From: Candidatus Kapaibacterium sp.
GTDB taxonomy: Bacteria; Bacteroidota; Ignavibacteria; Kapaibacteriales; HRBIN21
NCBI GenBank assembly: GCA_025055465.1
Contig: JANWXA010000054.1
Coordinates: 1 to 10,446 of the forward strand
Direction of reading: 5' to 3'
DNA: 10,446 nt
Positions 1-6,847 of this stretch are shown here, piece by piece. The notes beneath the pieces were generated by a model. It saw only the letters and a list, made by a program, of their open reading frames with translations. It ran no database searches and was not told the origin of the DNA. Position numbers and translations under genes: made by a program. Numbering within the stretch: the first letter of the stretch is position 1; each line of letters begins with the position of its first letter.

Positions 1-1355
1 CGGCGTTGGTCATCGGAGCTGTTGCCTTCCCAGATAACCTGCCGGCGCTGCTCTTTCCACTGGCTATCAGCGCTGTCGGGGCCCTCTGTAGTTTTATTGC
101 CGTAGTGCTCACCCGAGCCCGGACAGAGGCCGACGTAGAGAACGCGCTGCGCCGGAGCCTGCTCATCGCAACGGTGCTCCTGGGGATCGGGGCTTACGTG
201 ACTTCGCAGACCATGCTGCCGGAGACGTTTGTCATCTTCGGGTACCAGTACACAGCGCTGGGTATCTTTTTCTGCGTGCTTGTAGGGTTAGTTGCAGGCT
301 TGCTGACCGGGATTGTGACCGACTACTCCACCTCCAACCGCTTCCGTCCGGTACAGCAGTTGGCCGACTCTGCCCGAACAGGCGCCGCTACCGTGATGAT
401 TGGTGGCCTGGCCATCGGCTATAACAGTGCGGTCATCCCGGCACTCCTGCTGGCATTGACTGCCGTTGTAGGCTACACACTGGGGGGCATGTACGGGGTG
501 GCTGTCGCCGCTCTCGGTATGCTGGGAACAATCGCAACGGCGCTGACCATAGACGCTTATGGTCCTGTGGCCGACAACGCGGGCGGCATTGCTGAAATGG
601 GCGGCATGGGCTCTGAGATCCGCCAGCGCACCGATACCTTGGACGCAGCAGGGAACACAACCGCCGCCATTGGTAAGGGCTTCGCCATCGGCTCGGCAGC
701 TCTAACAGCGCTGGCGCTCTTCTCCGCCTTCGTTACCCGGGCGCAGGAGTTTGCCCCCGAGCTGGACATCCTCCACACCACCAGCCTGCTGGACCCCTGG
801 GTCCTGGCCGGGCTCCTGGTCGGAGGTGTCCTCCCCTTTGCCTTCTCAGCTATGACGATGCGCGCAGTAGGCCGAGCTGCTTTCGACATGATTGAGGAGG
901 TCCGCCGCCAGTTCCGTGCCATCCCTGGACTGCTGGAGGGGAAAGCCAGAGCGGATTACCGGCAGTGCGTAGACATCTCCACAAAGGCTTCGCTGCGGGA
1001 AATGGTCGCTCCGGGGCTCCTGGTGTTGGGGACCCCGCTGGTGGTAGGCTTTCTCTTCGGCTTGAAGATGCTCGCTGGGGTCCTCATCGGCGCCATCGTC
1101 TCCGGCGTGGCGCTGGCAACCAGCATGGCGAACTCCGGTGCCGCCTGGGATAACGCCAAGAAGTACATCGAGAAGGGTCACCTCGGTGGGAAAGGCTCCG
1201 AGGCACATAAGGCTGCCGTCATTGGGGACACCGTTGGCGATCCGTTCAAGGACACGTCAGGTCCCTCGCTCAACATCCTCATCAAGCTTATGGCTATTCT
1301 GAGCCTGGTCTTCGTGCCTTTCTTCGTACGGTTCAGCCTGCAGCTCTTCCAGTGA
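1..1355 (+). CDS. hppA: Membrane-bound ion-translocating pyrophosphatase, C-terminal part (5' end outside window)
   Basis: This integral membrane enzyme hydrolyses pyrophosphate and uses the energy to pump H+ and/or Na+ out of the cytoplasm. The reading frame is open to the left edge, so the TTG at position 6 is an internal Leu codon, not a start; about 450 residues of a family that usually has 650-800 are present. Family signatures are intact: DAYGPVADNAGGIAEM (about codons 183-198 counted from position 6), the GNTT-AAIGKG segment at 216-225, AWDNAKKYIE, and the C-terminal HKAAVIGDTVGDPFKDTSGP motif, with many hydrophobic helices between. The residue after GNTT is Ala (codon 663-665) and the one three further on is Gly; K+-independent enzymes have Lys and usually Thr there, so this looks like the K+-dependent subfamily. 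The TM6 glutamate region used to separate Na+ from H+ pumps lies upstream, so the ion cannot be decided. The stop overlaps the xseA start (TGATG). Confidence 0.97.
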   Translation, partial: ALVIGAVAFPDNLPALLFPLAISAVGALCSFIAVVLTRARTEADVENALRRSLLIATVLLGIGAYVTSQTMLPETFVIFGYQYTALGIFFCVLVGLVAGLLTGIVTDYSTSNRFRPVQQLADSARTGAATVMIGGLAIGYNSAVIPALLLALTAVVGYTLGGMYGVAVAALGMLGTIATALTIDAYGPVADNAGGIAEMGGMGSEIRQRTDTLDAAGNTTAAIGKGFAIGSAALTALALFSAFVTRAQEFAPELDILHTTSLLDPWVLAGLLVGGVLPFAFSAMTMRAVGRAAFDMIEEVRRQFRAIPGLLEGKARADYRQCVDISTKASLREMVAPGLLVLGTPLVVGFLFGLKMLAGVLIGAIVSGVALATSMANSGAAWDNAKKYIEKGHLGGKGSEAHKAAVIGDTVGDPFKDTSGPSLNILIKLMAILSLVFVPFFVRFSLQLFQ

Positions 1356-2623
1356 TGGCGTTAGAAGTCCCCACAGTGTCCGTCAGCGAGCTGACGCAGC
1401 AGCTCCAGCTCTTGCTGGAGGAGAGCTTCCCGTATGTGCGCGTCCGAGGGGAGATTTCTAACTACAAGCTGTACAGTTCAGGGCATCGGTACTTCACGCT
1501 CAAGGACGAGGGGGCGCAGATTGCCTGCGTCCTCTGGCGGGGTCGGCCCCTGAGCTTTGAGCCCCAGGACGGAATGCGGGTTATCGCCGAAGGGGCCATC
1601 ACCGTCCGCCCCCAGCGGGGACAGTACCAATTGGATTGCTGGGGCCTGCGGCCCGATGGGATCGGTAGCCTTTACGAGGCCTTTGAGCGGCTCAAGCAGG
1701 AGCTCCAGGCCCGGGGCTGGTTTGCAGAGGAGCGAAAGCGACCCTTACCGCGGCTCATCCTCCGCATTGGGATTGCTACCTCGCCCAGTGGGGCAGCACT
1801 CCACGATATGCTTACGACGCTGCACCGCCGCATGCCGGCTGCGACGGTCTACTTTCGCCCGACACTCGTCCAGGGGGAATTGGCCCCAGCGGACATCGTC
1901 CAGGCTATCGCAGAGCTCAACCAGACGGATGCGCAGGTCATCATCGTCGGCCGTGGGGGTGGCTCACTGGAGGATTTGTGGGCCTTTAACACCATAGAGG
2001 TAGCGGAGGCCATTTACTCTTCACGCATCCCGATCGTGTCCGCTGTCGGCCATGAGGTGGACTATACGATTGCCGATTTCGTTGCGGACGTACGGGCCCC
2101 AACACCGACGGCCGCGGCGGAGCTGGTCTCCCAGTTTGGGCAGCAAGCCCTTTTGGAGTGGCTCGACCAATCCGAGCAGCGGCTCTGGCAAGCAACGTCC
2201 CGGGCACTGGAGTTAGGACGGACCCGCCTCCAGTGGTTATCGCAGCACCCGGCCTTCCGGCGCTTCCAGGAGCGTATCCATTTGGCGATGCAAGATGTTG
2301 ACGAGCTCTCCGAACGCCTGGTCCATGCAGTTGAGCGCGCCCTCCAGCAGGCCCGCCGCCGCCTGGCAGCTCTGGAAGCCCACTGCCAGAGCCTCCACCC
2401 CTTTGCACCGCTGCGGCGTGGCTTTGCCCTCCTTCGTGTCCGTGGACACTACTTGCCCGAAGACGCCTCATTACAGGGGCTTACACGGGTAGAAATCGTC
2501 CGCTTACGGGAGCGGGCACTGGCTCGCCTTATGCATGTCTTCCCAAAAGAGTCTGACGCTTCCCCTATTGCTGTGCCCTCTGACGGAAACTCCCATGAGC
2601 GAGAACAGCTCCCTCTCCTTTGA
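1355..2623 (+). CDS. xseA: Exodeoxyribonuclease VII large subunit
   Basis: This is the catalytic subunit of exonuclease VII, which degrades single-stranded DNA from both ends into oligonucleotides during mismatch and damage repair in the cytoplasm. It is 422 aa, close to the family norm (E. coli 456). An N-terminal OB-fold (about 5-100, with VRGEISNYK and SGHRYFTLKDE) precedes the catalytic domain. Residues matching the E. coli essential set are visible: D151 in GAALHDML, R200 in VGRGGGSLEDLW, H233 and D236 in VGHEVDYTIADF. A helical, coiled-coil-prone region (about 262-345) follows and should bind XseB. I chose ATG 1355, which overlaps the hppA TGA. GTG 1352 would add one residue. No Shine-Dalgarno is visible, so translational coupling to hppA is likely. 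The last 30 or so residues are poorly conserved and overlap xseB. Confidence 0.97.
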   Translation: MALEVPTVSVSELTQQLQLLLEESFPYVRVRGEISNYKLYSSGHRYFTLKDEGAQIACVLWRGRPLSFEPQDGMRVIAEGAITVRPQRGQYQLDCWGLRPDGIGSLYEAFERLKQELQARGWFAEERKRPLPRLILRIGIATSPSGAALHDMLTTLHRRMPAATVYFRPTLVQGELAPADIVQAIAELNQTDAQVIIVGRGGGSLEDLWAFNTIEVAEAIYSSRIPIVSAVGHEVDYTIADFVADVRAPTPTAAAELVSQFGQQALLEWLDQSEQRLWQATSRALELGRTRLQWLSQHPAFRRFQERIHLAMQDVDELSERLVHAVERALQQARRRLAALEAHCQSLHPFAPLRRGFALLRVRGHYLPEDASLQGLTRVEIVRLRERALARLMHVFPKESDASPIAVPSDGNSHEREQLPLL

Positions 2624-2831
2624 AGGCCAGCTTGCCCGCCTGGAGGAGATCGTAGCCCTACTGGACCGAGGAGCGCTCCCGATGGAGCAACTGCTCCAGC
2701 TCTACGAAGAGGCCATGCAGCTCATCGCGAGCTGTCGGCAGTACTTAGAGCAGGCAGAGCTCCGGGTCATCCAGATTCGCAATGCTGCGCTTCCACTTGC
2801 CGACGAAGAGAGCTTCCCAGAAACAGGCTGA
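2595..2831 (+). CDS. xseB: Exodeoxyribonuclease VII small subunit
   Basis: This small helical subunit binds several copies per XseA and is needed for ExoVII activity. The 78-aa product has the family pattern from residue 9: FEGQLARLEEIVALLDRG, then LPMEQLLQLYEEAMQLIASC and a helix ending ..YLEQAELRVIQI. The ATG at 2595 gives the normal family N-terminus (MSENSSLSFEGQL). The frame is open further 5' to an ATG at 2535, but those 20 extra residues lie wholly inside xseA, are not family-like and are unlikely to be translated. The gene overlaps the xseA 3' end by 29 nt, which suggests coupled translation and a fixed subunit ratio. The neighbour downstream is convergent, so this is the last gene of the hppA-xseA-xseB unit. 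Confidence 0.95.
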   Translation: MSENSSLSFEGQLARLEEIVALLDRGALPMEQLLQLYEEAMQLIASCRQYLEQAELRVIQIRNAALPLADEESFPETG

Positions 2832-2900
2832 GACAGTCCCTTCCCTGCAGATTTGCTCTCCAGAGACACTCTCAACAGGTTGTCAGGGGAATCCGTGGGT

Positions 2901-3644
2901 TCACGGCTGTGTCTTGCGCCGAGAGCGTCCACCACCTTCAGTGTCCTTCTGCTTGCTGCGCGTCCGGACTGTTACATCCTCGTCCTTTTCCGTTGTCTTC
3001 TCCGCAGCCTTGCTGGTACGGGTCCGTCCCCCGCCCTGACCCGTGGTCTGCTCAGTCTGCCCAGGGGATATCTGAGACTGTGCTGACCCTTCCTGTACTG
3101 GCTGCGCCCGAACGGTCTCCTCGCTTCCCTTACGCTCACGGGTAGAGGCTGTATCTCCCGACTCCCTCCCTCGCAACCGTCCCCCACCCTCCTCTCCAGA
3201 AACAGTTGTGGGACGAGGTTCCACAGTCCCCCGGGAAGGACCAAAGGTACGCACTCGCTGAGGTGGCTCCGGTATACGCTCTACCGGCACAACGACCACG
3301 ACGGGCGGTGCGTACCACGGGCGGTATCGCCAGTATCCCCAGCGATAGTATCCCGGACGGCAGTAGTAGACCGGATACGGATACCATGGGGCGTACCAAT
3401 CGGCGGATGCCCACTCGGGGACAACCACAACGTAAGTGGGCGCCGGCCCCCATACCCACTCATAGTGCCGCTCCACCGAGGGTTCGGAAGCCGTTTGTTC
3501 TCGGTTCTGCTGTGGCTGCTGGCGTTCCGGAGGAGTGTTGGTGAAGCCGAAATACTCTCGGTGAGTTCCCGATGGGGTTGCACACCCCAGCAGAAACAGC
3601 CCGGCTATTATGCCCATTACTGACCACATAGCACGCCCTTTCAA
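2901..3644 (-). CDS. Putative lipoprotein with Tyr/Trp-rich region and charged low-complexity tail
   Basis: I do not recognise this family. The 247-aa product starts with a type II signal peptide: positive n-region (K2, R4), hydrophobic stretch to L19, and lipobox LLGC with the modifiable Cys at 21. After a Gln/Pro-rich linker (38-55), residues 61-112 hold 20 aromatics (12 Tyr, 8 Trp) among Pro, Arg and Val, including YYCRPGYYRWGYWRYRPWY, then VVVVVPVERIPEPP. From about 135 to the end it is disordered-looking, rich in Gly, Arg, Thr, Glu and Gln, with two similar blocks (TGQGGGRTRTSK and TEGGGRSRRKTQ). The start is uncertain: TTG 3644 supplies the charged n-region, while ATG 3629 (242 aa) has AAAGGG six bases upstream but no n-region charge. 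It is convergent with xseB and divergent from nfeD, so it is probably monocistronic. A cell-envelope surface or matrix role is a guess from composition only. Confidence 0.75.
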   Translation of the reverse strand: MKGRAMWSVMGIIAGLFLLGCATPSGTHREYFGFTNTPPERQQPQQNREQTASEPSVERHYEWVWGPAPTYVVVVPEWASADWYAPWYPYPVYYCRPGYYRWGYWRYRPWYAPPVVVVVPVERIPEPPQRVRTFGPSRGTVEPRPTTVSGEEGGGRLRGRESGDTASTRERKGSEETVRAQPVQEGSAQSQISPGQTEQTTGQGGGRTRTSKAAEKTTEKDEDVTVRTRSKQKDTEGGGRSRRKTQP

Positions 3645-3745
3645 GTCCAGGCCTACAGACGAAACACGGCCCTTCCTCGCTCACGCTGTCTTCACGCAGT
3701 TTTTTCGTAATCTTGCAGCCGTAAGAGCTCCAACCCTTTGATGCT
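3645..3745. promoter_or_regulatory. Divergent intergenic region between the lipoprotein gene and nfeD
   Basis: This 101-nt gap separates the 5' ends of two divergent genes, so promoters for both should lie in or next to it. I looked for -35/-10 pairs and for the Bacteroidota-type TTTG...TAnnTTTG pattern on both strands and found none that was convincing. The only marked feature is a T-rich run (about 3699-3705) flanked by mixed sequence. No Shine-Dalgarno stands before the nfeD ATG. The call rests on gene arrangement, not on a recognised box. Confidence 0.35.
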
Positions 3746-5062
3746 ATGTCCCTGGGCTTCTGGGTATCTGTTGTCGGTGTGGTTGGTGCCTCCTGCCTTT
3801 GGGGGCAGCAGTCGGTGCTGGTAGGGACCGTTGAAGGGGCCATTAATCCGGCAACAGCCGAGTACATCACCATGCTCCTCCACATAGGTGAAGAACGGGG
3901 TGCGGAAGCCATCATTCTCCGACTCAACACCCCTGGTGGCCTCTTGGAATCCACCCGCACAATCGTGCAGAAACTCCTGCAGTCGAAGGTGCCCACAGTA
4001 GTTTATGTCGCTCCCTCGGGGGCACGCGCTGGCTCAGCCGGGGTCTTCATCACACTGGCAGCACACGTTGCAGTAATGGCACCGGGAACCAACATCGGGG
4101 CAGCACATCCCGTCGGCCTGGGCGGAGAGACCACCGACTCGGTGATGGCGGATAAAATTACCAACGACGCCGCTGCATTTGCCCGTAGCATCGCCCAACA
4201 ACGCAAACGCAACGCAAAGTGGGCCGAGGATGCTGTCCGCCGTAGTATCTCCAGCACCGAGCGGGAGGCGCTCCGTGAGGGCGTCATTGACCTCGTTGCA
4301 TCTTCTCTGGACTCCCTGCTCAAGGCCCTGGACGGCCGCTCTATAGAGCTCCCCTCCGGCACCCGGAAACTCCAGACGGCCACGGCCCGAGTGGAAGAGG
4401 TTCCGATGAATTGGCGCCAACGCCTCCTGGCCTTGCTCAGCAACCCTGACATTGCCTACATCCTCCTCATGTTAGGCATCTACGGGCTGCTCTTCGAGCT
4501 GTACAACCCCGGCGCTATTGTGCCAGGAGTGGTAGGAGCAATCTGTCTCATCCTGGCTGCTTATGCCCTGCAGATGCTGCCCGTCAACTACGCAGGGCTG
4601 GCGCTCATCGCCGTAGCAATTGTGCTGTTCCTGCTGGAGCTGAAAATTACCAGCTACGGCTTGCTCACTTTGGCAGGCATTATCTCGCTGTTGCTGGGCT
4701 CTATCATGCTCATTGATTCCCCGCTGGAGTTTATGCGCATCTCGTGGTCCGTCATCCTCCCAACGGTGCTGGGCAGCGTTGTGTTCTTCGTTTGGATACT
4801 GGGCAAAGGCATCCAGGCGCAGTTGCGCCGTCCTTATAGCGGTGGCGAAGGTCTGATCGGTCTGACGGCCGTAGTCGTGGACCGCATTACGCCGGACACG
4901 CGCGGACGCGTACGTCTGATGGGTGAGCTCTGGTGGGCAACGGCTGACCAGCCTATCGAGCCGGGGACACGGGTCCGCATCGTCCAGCGTGAAGGTTTCG
5001 TGCTCCACGTCGAACCCTCCGAGAAGCCGACAGCATGGAGCTCCTTGTCAAGCTCATCATAG
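3746..5062 (+). CDS. nfeD: NfeD-family membrane-bound serine protease (ClpP-like, full-length type)
   Basis: This 438-aa protein is the long form of NfeD, like Pyrococcus PH1510: an export signal, a ClpP-class protease domain outside the cytoplasm, membrane helices and a cytoplasmic OB-fold. Residues 1-20 form a signal peptide or anchor. Residues 23-200 are the protease: LRLNTPGGLLEST (58-70), the nucleophile Ser97 in GARAGSAGV, MAPGTNIGAAHPVG (111-124) and Lys137 in ADKITND, which match the known Ser-Lys dyad (S97/K138 in PH1510). Residues 235-355 contain about four or five hydrophobic helices, and 365-425 form the NfeD OB-fold (GLIGLTAVV... ending GFVLHVEP). The known activity of the archaeal homologue is cleavage of the C-terminal hydrophobic segment of its stomatin partner, which is encoded next door here. 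The tail ends in a Ser-rich WSSLSSSS. ATG 3746 is used; no Shine-Dalgarno is visible. Confidence 0.95.
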   Translation: MSLGFWVSVVGVVGASCLWGQQSVLVGTVEGAINPATAEYITMLLHIGEERGAEAIILRLNTPGGLLESTRTIVQKLLQSKVPTVVYVAPSGARAGSAGVFITLAAHVAVMAPGTNIGAAHPVGLGGETTDSVMADKITNDAAAFARSIAQQRKRNAKWAEDAVRRSISSTEREALREGVIDLVASSLDSLLKALDGRSIELPSGTRKLQTATARVEEVPMNWRQRLLALLSNPDIAYILLMLGIYGLLFELYNPGAIVPGVVGAICLILAAYALQMLPVNYAGLALIAVAIVLFLLELKITSYGLLTLAGIISLLLGSIMLIDSPLEFMRISWSVILPTVLGSVVFFVWILGKGIQAQLRRPYSGGEGLIGLTAVVVDRITPDTRGRVRLMGELWWATADQPIEPGTRVRIVQREGFVLHVEPSEKPTAWSSLSSSS

Positions 5063-5847
5063 CGTTTGTTGAATTCCTTGGGAAGTTGATTGCCATGGAA
5101 CTGCTGATTTTGCTCCTCTTAGCGATCATCGTCCTTACCTCGGCTCTCCGCATCCTGAATGAGTACGAGCGCGGGGTCATCTTTCGCTTAGGGCGCCTTA
5201 TCGGTTCGAAAGGCCCAGGACTGGTCCTCCTCATCCCCTTTATTGACCGCATGATCAAGGTGAGCCTGCGAACCGTTGCAATGGAAGTGCCCTCGCAGGA
5301 TGTTATTACACGCGACAACGTTTCCATCAAGGTCAACGCCGTCGTTTACTTCCGCGTCGTGGATCCGGAGAGGGCCATCAACGAAGTGGAGAACTACCTC
5401 TTTGCCACCAGCCAGATTGCTCAGACGACGCTGCGGAGTGTGCTGGGGCAGTCGGAGCTGGACGACATCCTGGCAGAGCGGGAAAAGATCAACCGGCACC
5501 TGCAGGAGATTATTGACAGCCATACCGAGCCTTGGGGCGTCAAGGTGACGGCCGTCGAGCTCAAGCAGATTGACCTACCGGTGGAAATGCAGCGGGCAAT
5601 GGCACGGCAGGCGGAAGCCGAGCGCGAACGCCGCTCCAAGATCATCAGCGCCGAAGGCGAATACCAAGCTGCCCAGCGCCTGGCTGAAGCCGCCCAGACG
5701 ATTCAGCAGTACCCCGTGGCCTTACAATTGCGCTTCCTGCAGACGCTCACAGAGATCGCCAGCGAGCGCAACTCCACCATCGTCTTCCCTATCCCGATAG
5801 ACCTCCTGCGACCACTGCTGGGTCGCACAGACCAACTGGGCCGATAG
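5035..5847 (+). CDS. Slipin / stomatin-like SPFH membrane protein
   Basis: This stomatin-family scaffold is the usual partner and likely substrate of NfeD. The 270-aa frame has an N-terminal hydrophobic hairpin (about 21-37), the slipin signature ILNEYERGVIFRLGRL (40-55), GPGLVLLIPFID (60-71), the SPFH domain to about residue 185 (DVITRDNVSIKVNAVVYFRV, then LRSVLGQSELDDILAERE), an Ala/Glu/Arg-rich coiled coil (about 186-222) and a C-terminal hydrophobic segment STIVFPIPIDLLRPL (247-261). That segment corresponds to the region cleaved by the protease in the archaeal pair. ATG 5035 overlaps nfeD by 28 nt. ATG 5095 (M21, MELLILLLL) would give 250 aa, nearer to typical slipin N-termini, and would lie 32 nt after the nfeD stop; neither has a strong Shine-Dalgarno. 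The two candidate N-termini resemble each other (MELLVKLIIA, MELLILLLLA). Confidence 0.94.
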   Translation: MELLVKLIIAFVEFLGKLIAMELLILLLLAIIVLTSALRILNEYERGVIFRLGRLIGSKGPGLVLLIPFIDRMIKVSLRTVAMEVPSQDVITRDNVSIKVNAVVYFRVVDPERAINEVENYLFATSQIAQTTLRSVLGQSELDDILAEREKINRHLQEIIDSHTEPWGVKVTAVELKQIDLPVEMQRAMARQAEAERERRSKIISAEGEYQAAQRLAEAAQTIQQYPVALQLRFLQTLTEIASERNSTIVFPIPIDLLRPLLGRTDQLGR

Positions 5848-5871
5848 CTCACACAGCTCCTGAACGAAGTC

Positions 5872-5906
5872 CCTGTGCACGGACCTTTTCGGGATTTCTG
5901 CACAGG
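5872..5906. repeat. 8-bp perfect inverted repeat downstream of the slipin gene
   Basis: CCTGTGCA (5872-5879) and TGCACAGG (5899-5906) are perfect inverted copies separated by 19 nt. They start 24 nt after the slipin stop. In RNA they would form an 8-bp stem, possibly a terminator or 3'-end stabiliser, but no U-tract follows. A second, tighter inverted repeat CTGGT-AC-ACCAG (5911-5922) lies immediately downstream and looks more like a protein-binding site. The rest of the 203-nt gap (5848-6050) holds no gene or convincing promoter that I can see. Eight matching bases with a 19-nt gap can arise by chance in a stretch this long. Confidence 0.4.
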
Positions 5907-6041
5907 TGGGCTGGTACACCAGGTTCCGCGCCGGGCAGCCGGTTGTATCCGATACCGAAAAACAGCCCCTCCGCGCTAAACAATTCTGTGTTGCGGCGAC
6001 TCTAACTATGCTAGACACAGGACAGTACAAGTGCTGCTCAC

Positions 6042-6046
6042 GGAGG
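6042..6046 (+). promoter_or_regulatory. Ribosome binding site that fixes the start of the 6051 gene
   Basis: GGAGG, four bases before the ATG at 6051 (CGGAGGGCAAATG), is the best Shine-Dalgarno match in the window. It supports both the choice of start codon and the reality of the otherwise unrecognised gene that follows. Confidence 0.65.
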
Positions 6047-6050
6047 GCAA

Positions 6051-6833
6051 ATGTGGTGGTTGACCTCTGCTGCCGGCATTCTCAAGGCACTGGTTACCGT
6101 CTTGACCACTCCCGAAGAGCCTGTTCGAGACACTCTGTGGACGCGCTGGTTTAGTATTCCCCGATACTGGGACTCAGTCGAGCACTGGCTGAAAGTACCT
6201 TCTTTCCGCTTCTATATCCCCCCGCTGGACTCCCCACGGCTCCGTCTGCCTCCGCTGGACTCACTGAGACTTCCCCATCCGCTGCCTCCGGGGGATTGGT
6301 TCGCCCCCTTCAGCCCCGACTACAACACACCATTTCGGCTACTGCCCCCTTTTGAGAATGGTCTGCCTTTCCGGCTCCTACCACCAGCACCGTTGGACTC
6401 CCTGCCGGAGAGGTCTCAACGGCACCGGCGGATAGCACCCCCGACTCCCCCGCGCCCCCCACAGGTGCCACGGAGGAGCCTCTCCCCGTCAGCACCCGTG
6501 CGAGCAATCTCTGTGACTCTTGCTACAGCAGCCCCCGATACAGTGCCGCGTCCCCGACCGCCACGCCGTCCTCCGCCCAGCCGCCTGGACGACCGGCTCC
6601 AACGCCGCCTGCAGGAGCTCCAGCGGCAGAAGAAGCAGTTCCAGAAGGAGCTCCAGGAGCGGCTCCGTGACACCCAGCGAGAGCTCCAGCGTTACCAGCA
6701 GGAAATCCGCCGCTATGGACAGGAGCTACAGCGCTACCACCGTGGGCTGCAGCGCTATGGACGCGAGCTCCAACGCTATAAACGCGAACTCCGCCGTCTC
6801 CAGCAACGTGCACGCGAGCCCTTGACCCTCTGA
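6051..6833 (+). CDS. Uncharacterised protein: hydrophobic N-terminus, Pro-rich repeats, C-terminal heptad-repeat coiled coil
   Basis: I do not recognise this 260-aa protein. It starts with a weakly hydrophobic stretch (2-19, MWWLTSAAGILKALVTVL) that could be a membrane anchor or an inefficient signal. Residues 50-120 are Pro/Leu-rich with internal repeats: LPPLDSxRL-type units at 56-64 and 66-74, PFRLLPP at 94-100 and 106-112, and a further PLDSL at 114-118. Residues 121-178 are Pro/Arg-rich and probably disordered. Residues 179-252 are Gln, Arg, Glu and Leu-rich and strongly helical, ending in six consecutive 7-residue units of the type E-L-Q-R-Y-x-x (211-252), which suggests a coiled coil with Tyr at a fixed position. 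No Cys and no catalytic motif are visible. The Shine-Dalgarno, ordered repeats and clean stop support a real gene. It lies 203 nt after slipin on the same strand and ends 14 nt from the convergent nuoI stop. A structural or scaffold role is inferred from composition only. Confidence 0.75.
   Translation: MWWLTSAAGILKALVTVLTTPEEPVRDTLWTRWFSIPRYWDSVEHWLKVPSFRFYIPPLDSPRLRLPPLDSLRLPHPLPPGDWFAPFSPDYNTPFRLLPPFENGLPFRLLPPAPLDSLPERSQRHRRIAPPTPPRPPQVPRRSLSPSAPVRAISVTLATAAPDTVPRPRPPRRPPPSRLDDRLQRRLQELQRQKKQFQKELQERLRDTQRELQRYQQEIRRYGQELQRYHRGLQRYGRELQRYKRELRRLQQRAREPLTL
6681..6806 (+). repeat. Six tandem degenerate 21-bp units encoding heptads
   Basis: Six in-register 21-nt units encode ELQRYQQ, EIRRYGQ, ELQRYHR, GLQRYGR, ELQRYKR and ELRRLQQ. 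The DNA units share a core like GAGCTCCAGCGCTA but differ mostly at third codon positions. This suggests old duplication followed by selection on the protein. Looser heptads extend the pattern upstream to about 6590. Confidence 0.85.
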
Positions 6834-6847
6834 GGCCGGGGTGATGG

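Noticed and set aside
1986..2471. 161-codon minus-strand frame inside xseA
   Set aside because: Antisense to the catalytic part of a conserved gene. Low-complexity Gly/Arg/Ala composition typical of a shadow.
2893..2906. Small hairpin CCGTG-GGTT-CACGG over the lipoprotein stop codon, as a terminator between convergent genes
   Set aside because: Only 5 bp, no U-tract on either side, and it overlaps the coding end. Too weak to call.
4472..5008. 178-codon minus-strand frame inside nfeD
   Set aside because: Antisense to the membrane and OB-fold part of nfeD, with Gln/Asp/His-rich random composition and no domain.
5991..6012. Possible sigma-70 promoter TTGCGG / TATGCT before the 6051 gene
   Set aside because: The boxes are only 10 nt apart, too close for a normal promoter.
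5906..6154. 82-codon open frame in the gap after slipin, running into the 6051 gene
   Set aside because: No Shine-Dalgarno at its start, Cys/Arg-rich random composition, and it overlaps the better-supported start at 6051 in another frame.
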